Shown here in pieces: positions 46,552-58,912 of a DNA stretch of 64,000 bases. Both the position numbers and the translations under genes were made by a program. Position 1 is the stretch's first letter; the number at the start of each line of letters is the position of its first letter. This stretch comes from Earliella scabrosa (Eukaryota > Basidiomycota > Agaricomycetes > Polyporales > Polyporaceae): assembly GCA_022605405.1 (NCBI GenBank), contig JABYQQ010000006.1, positions 496,001 through 560,000 on the forward strand, read 5' to 3'. The notes beneath the pieces are model-generated. The model did not search any database. It was given only the letters and a program-made list of their open reading frames with translations, and was not told where the DNA came from.

Positions 46552-49500
46552 CTCGCCCTGCCCGTGACACAAAGTTCGGTCTCGCGCTGGAGGCCGTTCG
46601 CTTCCCGCCATGGATCCATCCGAGCTCCTCGCCGTTGCGCGCAATCTTCGCATCCCGGCGCTGGGACGACGACGACGCGTTCGCAACAGCGCCGCGATGA
46701 GGCTTGGATCACAGAAAACAAAGTTCAGCAGCGCTCCAGGTCAACGGTCGAAATTCTCCAAGAATGGAAGCTTACCTTCAAGGGGAAAGGGGGCGGCGCA
46801 CCGAACGGGCAAAAAGCAACCGTCGCCACAGCCAAACATTGATGTTCGCCCGACAGCGAACGCCCAACACGTACCATATTCGACCTTACGTGTTCACGCG
46901 CGAGGCTCCCGACGCGATCCATTGAGTCCCATCAACGCGCATGGTAATCGATGACGACATCACGACCGTAGTGCGGGGGTTCCGTCCCCCATCCGGCTTT
47001 GTCCATAATTCCTTCCGGGACGTCCGCCGCCCGACCCCCGCAACGGCCTGACGTCGGCGGCACCTTCCATGCGCGCACGCGCGCACAGTACGAGCCGCGA
47101 GCGACGAAGCGCGACCCTGGACGACTGTGCATACGTACAGCCCGAGGTGACCGTGACCGCAAACGCGAGAGATGAATGGGGGATAATTCATGTTCGCCCG
47201 CGCGGAGGAGGACCGCCCCGGGTTGGACTTGACTGAGCAGGGGTGGCAGCTCGGGGTCGCGTAAAGACCGCAATCGTATCGCGTATTGCTGGCCATCTTC
47301 GGCGGACTCGAATTGGGGTCCAGAGAGCGGGTGGACGACCGCGCAAAACGTATACGGTATCAGCGACACGGGGTTGGAACATGAGATCGATCCAAATCCG
47401 ATTTCTGTTTGTTGGACGCGAAGTCAGCATACACCATCGACAAACTCGAAGTCTAACGGACCGCGAAACAGGCACACGCACCCCTTCCGTCGGTCTGAGT
47501 CGCCGGCCATCGTTCCTTACACTCCCGGATCTTGAAGAAAGTGATTCACTGGCATCGCAAGACACTGTGTCCCATCTCTCAATCATCTTGCAGAGATGCC
47601 CATGTGAGCCCGTCTCACCTGCACCGTAACGCCAGTAACTCATCGGTAGCTCCTCCAACACGCTCCATCACCAGTCACTCCAGCACTGCACAAGCCGAGC
47701 GGCGAGGACGGTCGCACACAACGTAGGGCAGTGATAGTGCCTACCCCAAAGGCCCCGGCTGTTGTCAACTCCCCGAAATCTGAACTCAGCATCGGCCTTT
47801 ACTGCGAAGGCCCTCTCACTCACCATCAGCCCGATAGGGTCGTTGAACGCCGCATGCGAAGAGATGGAGATGTTGAACTTGCATCTGCATAACCGATCAT
47901 GCATCATGTCCGAGTCAAGTTCGCCATGTCGCGACACAGCCTCACGAGATTCCTCGCGCCGATAGATCACCGCGCCACGCTCTAGGGTCATCAGACACGA
48001 CGCGCGACGCGCCCACCAGGCTGCTCAGGGCGTCCAGTCAGAATGTGGTATCAGTGCTCGTCTCGCAACAAGCTACCATCGGACGTCAGTCAAAGATAAA
48101 GGGATAGAAGTACGAGTACCCAACTTCTCCTGTTGCCGATGTCGGGGTACGCCCACTGTACAGGGGACAAAGTCTCGCACTGGCGGCTGAGGTTGTACAA
48201 CAGCGCCCGGTACTTCGACCCAAGAAGCAGAAGCGCGGCGCCTCGACCCCACGCTATTCCAGCGACAGGTGCACATTGGACTGCCCGTGCGATGAGTTCC
48301 GCGCGACGGCTTCCAACATCGGCAGGGCAAGACGATAACGTATCATCCTGCCCTACGAGTCACGACCGATGCGAACCTGCGGACGGAAGTCTGATAAATG
48401 CTCAATGAGCATGTAGGTTAACGGCGCGAGGTGCGCGATATATTACTATCAATCAAATTCTGTCAGAACGAGCTGCCATTCCAATCACGAACAACAACAA
48501 CTTGAACTCACCAACTTCGCGATGAGTGCCTCACCGTGATGAGATCCAGCCTTGTCCATCGTACTTGCATCGCTGGGATCACTCAGGCACATGATCGCGT
48601 TGTATAACATGCATCGCTGTGGTTTCTAGCGCGCCCGTATCCTTCTTCTTGAACCCCAAACGGTAAACCTCGCAGAAGCGCCGACTCCTCCTCCTCGCGC
48701 GAGCGCATCTTCACGCGCCGGGAGACTAGACGCATGCCTGTGCCTGCCGAGGACATGGCCGTGTAAATTTAGATCAAAGTCTTCGGGGTTATGTTCTAGG
48801 GTTTGACGGTGCACTCGCCCCGGGCAGTCGGCGATGAAAGAAGTTGGCAGTTGAGGCAATTTGCAGAACCCGGGAAGCAAACTTGAAAGAAATGGCGTTA
48901 GAAGATTAGACCTGAGGCAATGTTCTGGCCGTTGTGAATCAGCGAAGGGTCGGGCCTCAGGCCTCAGGCTGCAAGGCATCGTGTGCACTTGAAGCCGTTG
49001 CTGGATGTACATGTCTGGCAGGACCCCGTAGAGAGACGGCCACTGAACTCACGGTGAACTCGGACGATACCGGACCGCGACCACTTCGCTGTCGGTGGGA
49101 ATGTGACGTGCGCGGGAGGGTGAGTCACGCCCGTTCGCTAAGCGAGCCTCTGGTTGGGCTTCGTTGGGTCGCCGGTCCGCCTGAAACTGCCTGCCTGTTC
49201 CTGTTTCGCCAACATTCCAGCTTCCAGACCGAGGCGAGGCTAAGGTTAAGTTGAATGCAGACGCTAGACGGTAGACAGATCTAGACTCACGCATACTCAT
49301 ACACGCCGACTCCGCACGACAAGCCTTCAGGTTAGAACCCCGGCCCCAGTGACTTGAAAGAAAGCCCGGAGGCTGGCGCAGCCTTCGCCCAAGAGGCCGG
49401 TGTGAGACTCGGGGGTGGCGCACCGTACCTCCGGAGTCGGAGCACTGCAGATCTCCATCCCGACGTCCTCCACTCTCCTCGTCGAAGCCCAGACCTAAAC

Positions 49501-50854
49501 GCACGACATGAGAGCTGCAGGGAGCACATGTCGTCAGAATCGGGCCACCAAATCTCCCATACGGGGTCCAAATTCCCGCACCTCGGCCCAGAAATAACCC
49601 CACCGCCTCCTATCTGCACGTCTGCGGATGGCGCACTGGGACTGCTCGAATTGCGGCGGCAAGATCGTGTGCAAAAAATCGCCGAGCCAGATATCCCCAA
49701 AATCTCGCGCCGTCCGACTTGGAACTCGGGAGGGCGACACCGACAGTCGACGATCCTCGGGGCTTCTCGTACGTGGGGTGCGCGGACCGTGCCACACCTC
49801 GCGTGTCGGGGGACGTCAGCGCGGGGCCACGGGCCACGGGTATGTACCACGGTCGGGGCTCTGGTGGCGAAAGTGGTCAGCTCGACGTTCACGTTCCCGA
49901 TTCCGAAGGTGGCGGAGGGCGCGATGAGAAACGCACTTGCTTCGATTCGCGGGAGGTGGTGCCAGGTGTCGTGCACGTGCACGCAGCTCTCCTCGCGAAC
50001 CCCACCAGATAAAGCCACAGAAGGAGTGCTCGCGACAGGCCCCCTCGATCGCCCCTCCCCGGTGGGTCGATTGAGATGGTGTGGTTGACAGGGAGCCTTG
50101 TACGCTATCACAGTTATCATAGCCGGGACCACTCGACCCACCTGTACGCCGGGACAACGTCACGGAAGCATGAGATTGAGTGTGAACTTGAGATCGAGCG
50201 TGGACGTCTCGGCGGGGAAGACGTGTGTCTCGCCTGGCTCGGGAGTACGATATCCCAACCTGCGATGATGTCCGAGTCCGAGGCCCGGGTCGAGAGCCCT
50301 CGCGCACGGGTGCTGACAGCTGAGATACGGATGGACGGTGTAGGGACATCTTGTCCACACATGCGTGTGCGTTCAAGGTTCGAGTACGCTTCTTGGTGCT
50401 TGAAAGAGTTCGCCGGGGTGACGTTGTGGACAACGTGGCTAGTGAGTTCGACTCGCTGCTCAATCTTGCCAATGAATTTGCGAAAGGTGGCGGACGTACG
50501 GGTGCAATGTGTAGCAGCAAACGAACTCACTTGAAGTCGCCGGTGCCATTCCTCCGATGTATTGACCGGTAGCGAGCCGACCGCTCGGTATAGGTTCGAT
50601 GGCTAGAGCATCCAGCAACATGAATGACGATGGTCATGCTCGAATAGTAGCAACCAAGTCTAGGCGCATCGATCGTGCTGACATCCCAGTGGCCAGAGCG
50701 GCAAACAAATGTGACGCGCGACAAATGCATCACACCGACACGCGACAGCTTGAACGGGTTTGTGGCACTTATTCGGCCCACCTAACAACATCCCCGACGT
50801 CGGGATGGTGCTCGTCGTGGCGCCCTGCAGCGCGCCGTGCTCGTCACCACCACC

Positions 50855-50893
50855 GGTCATGCGTCATGATGCATGGATGCATGACGCATGACC
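50855..50893. repeat. 39-bp palindrome
   Basis: Perfect 14-bp arms (GGTCATGCGTCATG and its complement at 50880-50893) flank an 11-nt loop that itself contains ATGCAT. Confidence 0.8.
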
Positions 50894-51629
50894 GCATTGA
50901 CTGACGTTTCCAGAACGCCGGAGGAACCCCCGCCTGCCCTCAGGCTCTGGCCCTGGTCCATGCAAAGAAGAACCAGAGGGAGCGCGTCACCCCGGCATCG
51001 GATTATCGGATAATCGCTCGCGACAAATACCTCCCAGACACGCGCGCACACACAAACGACTGGAGACCTGCGATCCCAGCGCACCCGTACTTAACATCGA
51101 CGCTCGCGAACGGAGCCCCCAACGTGAGCGTACGTACATCCGCCCGCCACGACCAATTTCAACCACCTGCAGCGCATGGTCAGCCCATTTCTCCAAGGCA
51201 CGCTCACGTACGCCCGGCCCGCCCACGGCCACTGGCACGCAGTTTGATCCAGATCGGAGAGGTGGGGAGGGGGGGACTAAACTCTACCTGACACTGACCT
51301 GACAGGACAAGCCGAGCAGAAGACCCGCCCCGCCGAACCCCGGCGTCTCACCTCGTCCTCTACATTCAGCGCCTACGCGCATGAAGTCTTGCGCGTAATT
51401 CGAACGCGGTGTGGACTGGTGTGGGGAAGACAGAACGTCCGCGCAGTGCCGCAGGACCCTGCGCGTGGGTTCCGGTGGCCTGACGGTGTGCACCCCGAGG
51501 GGGCCAGACGGACCCAAGGTCCGACACCGCGAGGGCTGGAGCTGAATGCCGAATGCTCGCGGGCGGGCGCACTCGCAGCAATACGAATACACCACAGGCG
51601 AGCGTCGATAAACCGGCACAAGAGGAGCG

Positions 51630-51654
51630 GAGGTGGGGGAGGGGGGAGGGGGTG
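51630..51654 (+). repeat. G-rich tract, quadruplex candidate
   Basis: Runs GGGGG-A-GGGGGG-A-GGGGG with a preceding GG-T give enough G-tracts for a four-stranded structure; a second, shorter G-rich run occurs at about 51261-51276. Confidence 0.5.
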
Positions 51655-52304
51655 CACACGACGCACGCCCGTTCCGCACGACGTTCCATGCCGGATATGG
51701 TCGCGTGCTTCTGAAAGTGATTTGCAGTGGCGACAGACTTCAGCCGTGCTCTCCCGGCCGCTCGGGGCACGGACGTGGGGCACCGGGGTTGAGCCTGGGA
51801 GGACGCGAGCGCGTGTGAGCCTGAGACCGTAAGACGGGATCGCGAGATCATCGATCCCATCGACGTGGCCGATGCGCTGGGGGGGTCGTGCGCCGGGAGC
51901 GGTGAGCGCATCCCTGGAGGCCACGATATACGCCCTCCAGCAGCTCGAGCACTCCAGCCAGCGCAGCGCCGTGCGTGTGGCCATCCGCGCGAGGACGCAG
52001 ACGCCTCTCTCCATTGAAGGTTCCCGTCATCCGGGCCCGGCTCGCGCGGTGTCCACTATTCAATATTCAATACTTGAATACAGCACCAGCACACGCGACA
52101 AGCCCACCGTCCACTGGGCCAGGAACGTGTATTGCTTCGCAACCGTGCGGCCCAGAGCACGTCGCCCCACGCAGCCCAAAAGCCGCGATGCGACTACCGA
52201 GTACCGAGGTACCGAGCGCCGAGTACGGAATCGACGGGAGCCTCTCTGCACCCGCGACGAGGACGAAGAGGAAGAAGACGTGGGGGGCGTGGCACCAGCG
52301 CGGG

Positions 52305-52339
52305 CCCCCCTCCCTCCCTCCCTTCCTTCCTCCCTCCCG
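52305..52339 (+). repeat. polypyrimidine tract (CCCT/CCTT)n
   Basis: Thirty-five bases of pure C/T with CCCTCCCTCCC periodicity. Confidence 0.75.
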
Positions 52340-53032
52340 CGAGACGTCAGCACCGCCCGGGCATCTAGACGTGCTGGAATGAATCGTTGCGGTTTATGGC
52401 GACGGCGAATACCAACTCGGCAGGCGTCAGCATCCACGTCCGCCCCTCTCTCTCTTGCCTATTGCCTCTCGCCTCTTACCCCTCGCCCGCCAGATCTGCG
52501 GGGGCTCTGGGCTCTGGGTCGCATGAGTCCCCAATCGGACGCGTCTTGACTCTTCGCCCTGCGGCCCCGGCGGGATCATGACTCCATGCACTTAACCGTG
52601 CTGATTGAGGAGTCCGCCGGCGTGTGTCAGCGAAGAGCCCGCTGCTGCGGCCATTGATTGTGGGTTGCAGGAGACGGTTCGCGATCGGGATCGAAGTCCG
52701 AGTCCGGGAGACGGCGACGGGGTGGCCAGTGGACCCAGCGCAGTCGCGCGATCCCTTCGAAGTTCGAACTTCGCGCTGTGCTGCGCGTCGATTTCCCGAC
52801 AATCCGTGCCCGTGTGCCATCGCCGTGCGCGCTTTAGGGGGGTGGAGCGTCGGCGGAAGAGGATGTATTGGGATTTGGGGCAGGCGGGAACCTTGTGCAA
52901 TGCGAGGTGCCTGCAATCTAAACAAAAAAGCGCGTTTCGTTTGATTGCAATTGCATCAGGATTCTGCGCAGAGAGAGAAGCCCGGCAGAGGACGGATGGA
53001 CGCACCCGCTGCCCGCACATCCTCCATCCCCC

Positions 53033-53096
53033 ACCCCATCCCAGCCCATCCCAGCCCATCCCAGCCCATCCCATCCCGTACCAGCCCCGTACCAGC
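53033..53096 (+). repeat. minisatellite, 10-bp unit CCCAGCCCAT
   Basis: Three to four tandem copies of CCCAGCCCAT are followed by a diverged pair of CGTACCAGCCC units. Confidence 0.8.
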
Positions 53097-56000
53097 CAAC
53101 ACACAATAGCAACATCTGAACAACGCAGCCCGTCTCATCTCCGGCGGCTCACGTACATTGATTGCATTTGCATAGTGACGCGAAAGAAGAAGAAAGAAGA
53201 AAAAAAAACGCGTCGAAACGCGAGCAGAAACGCGCCCATTTCGCGCGTTGCCGAGTCCCGACCGACCCGTGCTGCGTGCCAATCCTTCCTTCCGCGCGCG
53301 CATAGTACGTGAGCCTGACCCCATTATCACATAATAGCAGCCCGAGCAGCTGGTTGGGGTGCGCACGAATCGGAGCCGTATTGCATCGTTGTCGGACGAG
53401 CCCGACCCGACATGCTCGAGCGACGAGTGCCACGAACGAGCTGCAAGAGGCGCGCCCAGCGCGGATGTCTTCCCGGGTTGTGGCGGATCGCTGTGCGGAT
53501 GTGCACAGGGCCTCGGATGGGTCCGTGAGCCTATTGCATCCATCCAGAGTCCATCGAGCTCTCAGCGAGCTGCAGCAGAGATCGACCGGGGACCACGGAG
53601 CACGACACGACTAGCTAGGGTCTCTAGCCGGCAGGGCAGGTTGTGACATGGTGTTCGGACCATAAATGCATGACGTATGCCCCGCAGTACATACTAGTTG
53701 AGCGACGCAGAGCGCTCTCGGGTAGACACATTGAGTCCTTCAGGGCGGGTTCGGCTGATACGCGTGCATATGTTGAGCACGAGCAGCGCCCCTGACGGCA
53801 TCTGTAGCGTCGCCCCACACGCAGTGACGCGGTGCTCGTCCGGGACCGGATGGCTGCGTTCCTGAGGCCTGAGGCCTGACCGTTGAACTCGCGAGGCATG
53901 CGAAGCGGGAACGTTTGAACACAGAGCGTGACGGCACCTCCCTGGAAGCCTGTACCTCGGGAAGCGCGAGGAAAGAAAGAGAAAGCGACAGAACGAACCC
54001 AGCGAAGCCAGACGAGAAAGGCGATATTGCCATTGCCCTCGAGAGAATCTGACTCCACCGCCTCGGAGTCGGATCCTGGCAGAAGCCCCGAAGCAGAGTC
54101 AAGAGTTAGCGTTAGGACGCCGACGCACCTCGGACAATCAACACTCAATCACCACGCGTCGACTCGGCGAACAGTCCCTTCGAATCCTCAGACGTCGCGG
54201 TCGAGTCTCGACGATGGAAAAGTCGCGGCGCCGGGTGAGGACACGAAGACGTGAAACAGATGCGGACGCCGGATGATCGATGAGGGCGCGAGAAGTCGAG
54301 AACCCCAGAACCCTGAATGTATGAGGCGTGCGGTCTCGAGAATGGAGGAGAGCGAGTTGAGAGCGAGAACAAGAGAGCTTTCGGCGGCAGGCGATGACGA
54401 CAACATCCTTTAGCGCTCAGCCAGCCAGCGACGCGACCGGACGGGCCGCGCGCTCCGGGGTTACCGACTACATAGGCAAGCACCCAGGAAGAATCGTTGA
54501 TGCGACCACGACGGTTCAGGTGGTGGTTCCGACTCGCTTCCAACTTCTGTGGTGAGGTGAGGCTTCTTCCACCTCGGTCCTCGATCGCGATGCCGAGGAC
54601 CGCGACAATCAGACCGCATGCAAAACCCATCTTATTGTTGGCCAGCTCATGCTCAGGCACTGCCGCACGCCTTGCCTGAGGTTGCTCAATTTCCCAGGTC
54701 CTCCAAACTATCTGCCAGTGGCTGTTCAACAATTGGCGAGTCGAGACGTTCAAGTTGCCGTTCTTTTGAGTTTAATCTACCCGCAGAACACCATCTTTGA
54801 TTGACTTTGGAGGAGAACAAGCCTCGCCCTCGCCCTCGCTCGAGGGCAGGGCTAAACCGATACGCCTTTTTCTTCAACCAGCAACTTCTAGGCGCGTCCT
54901 GAGTCCTCAGGCAGTGAGTCCCGACGCTTCCAACTTCCAAGACACCGTGAACACAAAGCTACTTGGTCCCGCGGACAGACACACGAGGATTAATATCGGG
55001 AATCGGAGTGCGGGTATGGTGTTCTCCCAGCAGAAGCGGCCGTCTCTGCGCGACCCAAAGCACATGCACATGTGGAAACCCGAGCCTATTCCTCCGTGCG
55101 CTTCCCACCCCGGAGCCCGTCCCTCCAAATTCCAATGCGTCATCACGCCGTTCGAACTTCGAAGAACGAGCCGCGGATTCTGGGTCGTTCCTGGCAGCGG
55201 AAGAACCTATACCTGAGAATTCGCGCACTGGGATTATCACGATGGAGCAGCGACTTGCAGTGCATGTGGACGCACCAAGCATGACTTGGCGTCAGTAGAT
55301 GTTCAACACCGTGGCTGAGTACTGAGTACTCGAGTACTGAATGCAAGCTGGCCAGGCGCGACGGCGGTCGAGGCTATCATCATCGTCATGATCATCTTAT
55401 CCAGATTGGATTGCGCTGGCGGGATCGGGGCTTGGCTTCGCGCTGGGGTATCGAGATGGAACTTGGACGGCGCGCAGATGCAATCAATGTCATCGTCCGT
55501 GGCCAGAGTGTCGTCCAAGACCGCTTAGCTCAGTAATACCGTCGAGAAGGCGGATCAGCAGCGCTTGGCACGACGTCCAAGGCAGAAGCACGAACACCGA
55601 GGCGCAAAAGATTAATCCATAGAACTCCGAGTACGTCCTCATAGACAGCGATCGTCCGGACAAGGGTTTCGCCTCGGTCCTCGGAGAGTCCTACTCGTGC
55701 TGCATGACCCCTGCTAATAGTTTCAGAGCCTAAGGTCCAAGGCTACGGTGCGCACGAGTCCGAGGCCCGCGGCAGACCGCACGGGTAGCATCACACAGAA
55801 CAGGCCCCCCCGGCAGAGGTCCGAAGAAAAAATAAACAGCTCTGCGGACTTTATGCAAAAATATCTGCATTCACATGGACCCAGCACCGGCTCGTTCAGC
55901 TCGTGCGCGAGTCCTACATAGCGCACCAGTCCGGCTACTAGCAACTAGTGCAAGTGCCTAGTGCTTAGTGGCATACTTAACGTTTGGTGCTCGACCCGAT

Positions 56001-57144
56001 CTGCCACACAAGCTCAGGCGAGCGGCGACGCGCTCCCCCGAGGTCCGAGATTAATTGCGATGCGGCCATTCACCTTGGAGACCGTGACGCACCAGGGTGA
56101 TGCACACGCCGGCCCTTCAAGCTTCAGATCTCAGAGTCATTGCTCGGCGGTCAGCGTTCGGGACGCGGGCGACTGATACTGAAGTTGGTTAGCCGGGCGT
56201 CCCCGGCGTCCGTGCGCGACCTGGGCGTCCACACTCCCGCTCTTCATCGACGTCGGTCGGAGACCACACGTCGGACGTCGGACAGCGGACAGCGGGCGTC
56301 GACCGCAGGCAGAGATCAAGAAACCGAGATCCTCAGCCCAAGCCGCGTCTACACTACCACCCCGCCCACGCCAAGGCTCACCCGGCCGAGTCCGCCGGCG
56401 ACCTATCATTGTCAAAGAACAAGACTCCGCTGGGTGCGAGATGACGACGCACTAGAGACGGAGCCCGTGCGGAGTGCGGACTTACGGATCACAAATCCGG
56501 ACTCGCAGTCTCGCACCGTGGCACTGCGATAGCACGTTGGACGCGCGGGTGGCTCAAACCACGCAGGGTCCTCCTCCGTCCCGCTGCTGGGACGGGACGG
56601 GCCCGGCATCCCTGACTCAGTCTCGAGTACTCGCCGAGGTCCGTCTGATAGGCGCATCGGAGCAACACAGCGAAACACCCAGTCTTCCGCTTCAGTGCGT
56701 GTATGCGGGTGTGCGGGTGGACAGCTCGAGATGAGGGAAGCCCTGCTCGCTGCTCGATGCTCGATGCTCGATGCGAAGGCCTGATCAAGGAAGAGGAAGC
56801 CTGAAGGAGGCTAGGGAGCGATTCGAAGGGGCTGCAGGGCACGGAAGGGCGGGAGGGGGCGCCCGGTACGCGACGACGAGGAACGCGAAGCCGAAGCAGC
56901 ACGTTACCGCGTCCACTCCGAGTGCCTCCGTACATAGCTCGGTAGCATGCGGCGTGAACTGTAGCATAGTCGCGCAGGCACCCATCCACCGGGCACCCAC
57001 CCACCCAATCGCACTCGCCCGGCGCACGCGGCGAACGGTCTCGGCCAGCCCGAGGGCCTTACTCGCTAGAGGACACGCGACTCGCGAGTATGTACCTGGG
57101 AGCAGCGCTCTGCGCCCGCGAAGGGATTGAACTCTGTCCCAAAG

Positions 57145-57184
57145 AGAGAGGAAAGCTCGAGAGAGAGCTCTTTCTCTCTCTCTG
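57145..57184. repeat. GA/CT inverted simple repeat
   Basis: (GA)n on the left and (CT)n on the right form an imperfect inverted repeat around AGCTC. Confidence 0.6.
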
Positions 57185-58799
57185 TGTATGAGTAGGTACA
57201 TACATACATCCATCCCGTGCGCACGCGTGCCCCTTCCAATGGGTTCGCGGGCCGCATGTGGCGAGCGGGCCCTGGAACGGTGACAGTACCGTGCAGGACT
57301 GGAGTCTTCCCAGATCTATTTCCGGCGCGCCCGCGCTCGCCGGCAGTCTCGCGGGTATGTACGGGGGCTGCAGCAGCAGCATCCTCGCGAAGCTTCGCGG
57401 CGTGCGTCTCGCGCCCTCTCCTGGCCCACCTTACGTAGCCACCCTGGATCGTGCGTTCGCTATCTCGGGCCAGTCAGTGGCCATCGGGGGTGTGGTGGCC
57501 CGTCACTGTCACTCGCCGCGCATCCTTGTATGTAGTAGAGAGAGTGCCCGGGTGCAGGGTGGCGGCGGGGTTCTGCGAATCTGTGCGAGTCAGGCCAGGC
57601 CGTGTGTGCGGGAGCGAGCCAGAATGGGAAAAGGCCGTGGAGATGGTCGTATATGGCAAAGATGGAGTGAGGAAGAGGAGCCTTGTGTGTCTGGCGCGGA
57701 CGTTTGGCAGCGGTGAGATGAGGTCGCGCGGCCGTGGATTGGAGGGGTCTGGACCGAGATGAGGAACTTATGCTATGTGGACGATACGTGGACGATACGC
57801 ATATGAGGCCTTGAGGGCCGCAGAGGAAGTGCAGGCCCCGTCGCGTGGGTGGAGGGAGAGATCGACCAACGGCTAGCGCCACCGTATCCCTTGCGATCGA
57901 GAATTACGTAATTGTTGTTATGGGCGCCAGTGGGCTGCCAACGTTAGACGCGGGTGGCATGGGACATGCGGCGTTGACAAGAACAAGCAACGAAGAGCGC
58001 GTCTTGAGCGGGGTGCAGAGCGGGCAGGAGGTGAGCGAGGTGGACCGATGTGCGCACAGAATATGGGCTCATGGAACATAGGGGGTAGCCGTTCTGGCGA
58101 AAGGCGTGGGCGACAGTAGCGAGAGTCCGGGCGAGGGATGCTTAAAATGCAGGAAAGCTGAAAGGGATTCGCATCCGGCGATCGCAGATATGACAGGGTC
58201 GAGGGGATATGTTTGGAGGGCGGCGGTCACAAGAGGACATCCGGAGCAACGCTGCAGGACGCGTGGGGGCAGGCGCGGCGGTGCGGGAGGGACTGCTTCT
58301 GACCAAGGTTCTGTCCGTGCCCGAGGCTGATAGCGGCTCTTCGCATCGGACGTGTGCTGTGGCCAGCGATGGCACGGCTGGGCGCCGGTGGGCCGAGAAG
58401 ACGGGCCAGTGGGCGATGGAGGGCACTGGCGCCGGCTGGGAGACAGACTCTGGCTGTCGTTGGGATGCAGACGCGGACGCTGACGGGGAGATGTTCCTGG
58501 CCGGGATCTGGATGGGAGGACGTGATCTGGGACGAGATCGCGGGGGCGCCGTACGTACAGAGCTCGCCGGGGGGATTTCTCGCGGGCAAATTCTCGCACT
58601 GAGCGCCTTGCGGATCGCATGAAGAAGCCTTCCGGATATGGGAAGTACGAGCCCCCAGGGAGAGCAGGAGGAATTAAGAAAGAAGAGGGACGGGAGGGGG
58701 ACGATGGAATGCGGATCTGAGCGAGAGTCTGGAAGTCGGTGGGAAGGACGAGGAGCGTGTCATGCGCGCACGGTCGAGCAAGGGACCGTGATTCGAGCA

Positions 58800-58808
58800 C
58801 ATATACAA
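58800..58808 (+). promoter_or_regulatory. TATA-like box
   Basis: CATATACAA lies about 110 nt upstream of the start at 58913; the intervening leader is C/T-rich as in many fungal 5' UTRs. Confidence 0.4.
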
Positions 58809-58912
58809 GGAAGGCCGCTTCCCTCTCCACCCCGTCTCTCGCCCTCCCAGATCCAGTCCCGACCCACGTCTCTCCTCTTAATTGGCCGGTCCTGCCTTCC
58901 ATCACCGTCAAC

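Larger units (their letters stand above)
38150..58912. other. 20.8-kb gene-poor block
   Basis: No gene with a recognisable domain or a convincing multi-exon structure was found on either strand, in contrast with roughly one gene per 2-3 kb to the left. GC content is high, so long chance frames are common and overlap on both strands. Weak coding-like fragments are minus 40285-40520 (SPSSSERVVRGLDELDAKLL), minus about 41371-41800 (SASSQIVSGSTTELNAASPP), minus about 44880-45162 and plus 49354-50088. The block is dotted with simple repeats and short palindromes listed separately. It may hold non-coding transcripts, regulatory DNA of the gene at 58913, or old transposon remains. Confidence 0.5.

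Noticed and set aside
38150..58912. full-length transposon with reverse transcriptase or transposase
   Set aside because: No DDE, RT (YxDD) or integrase motif was found in any frame, and no long terminal repeats were noticed.
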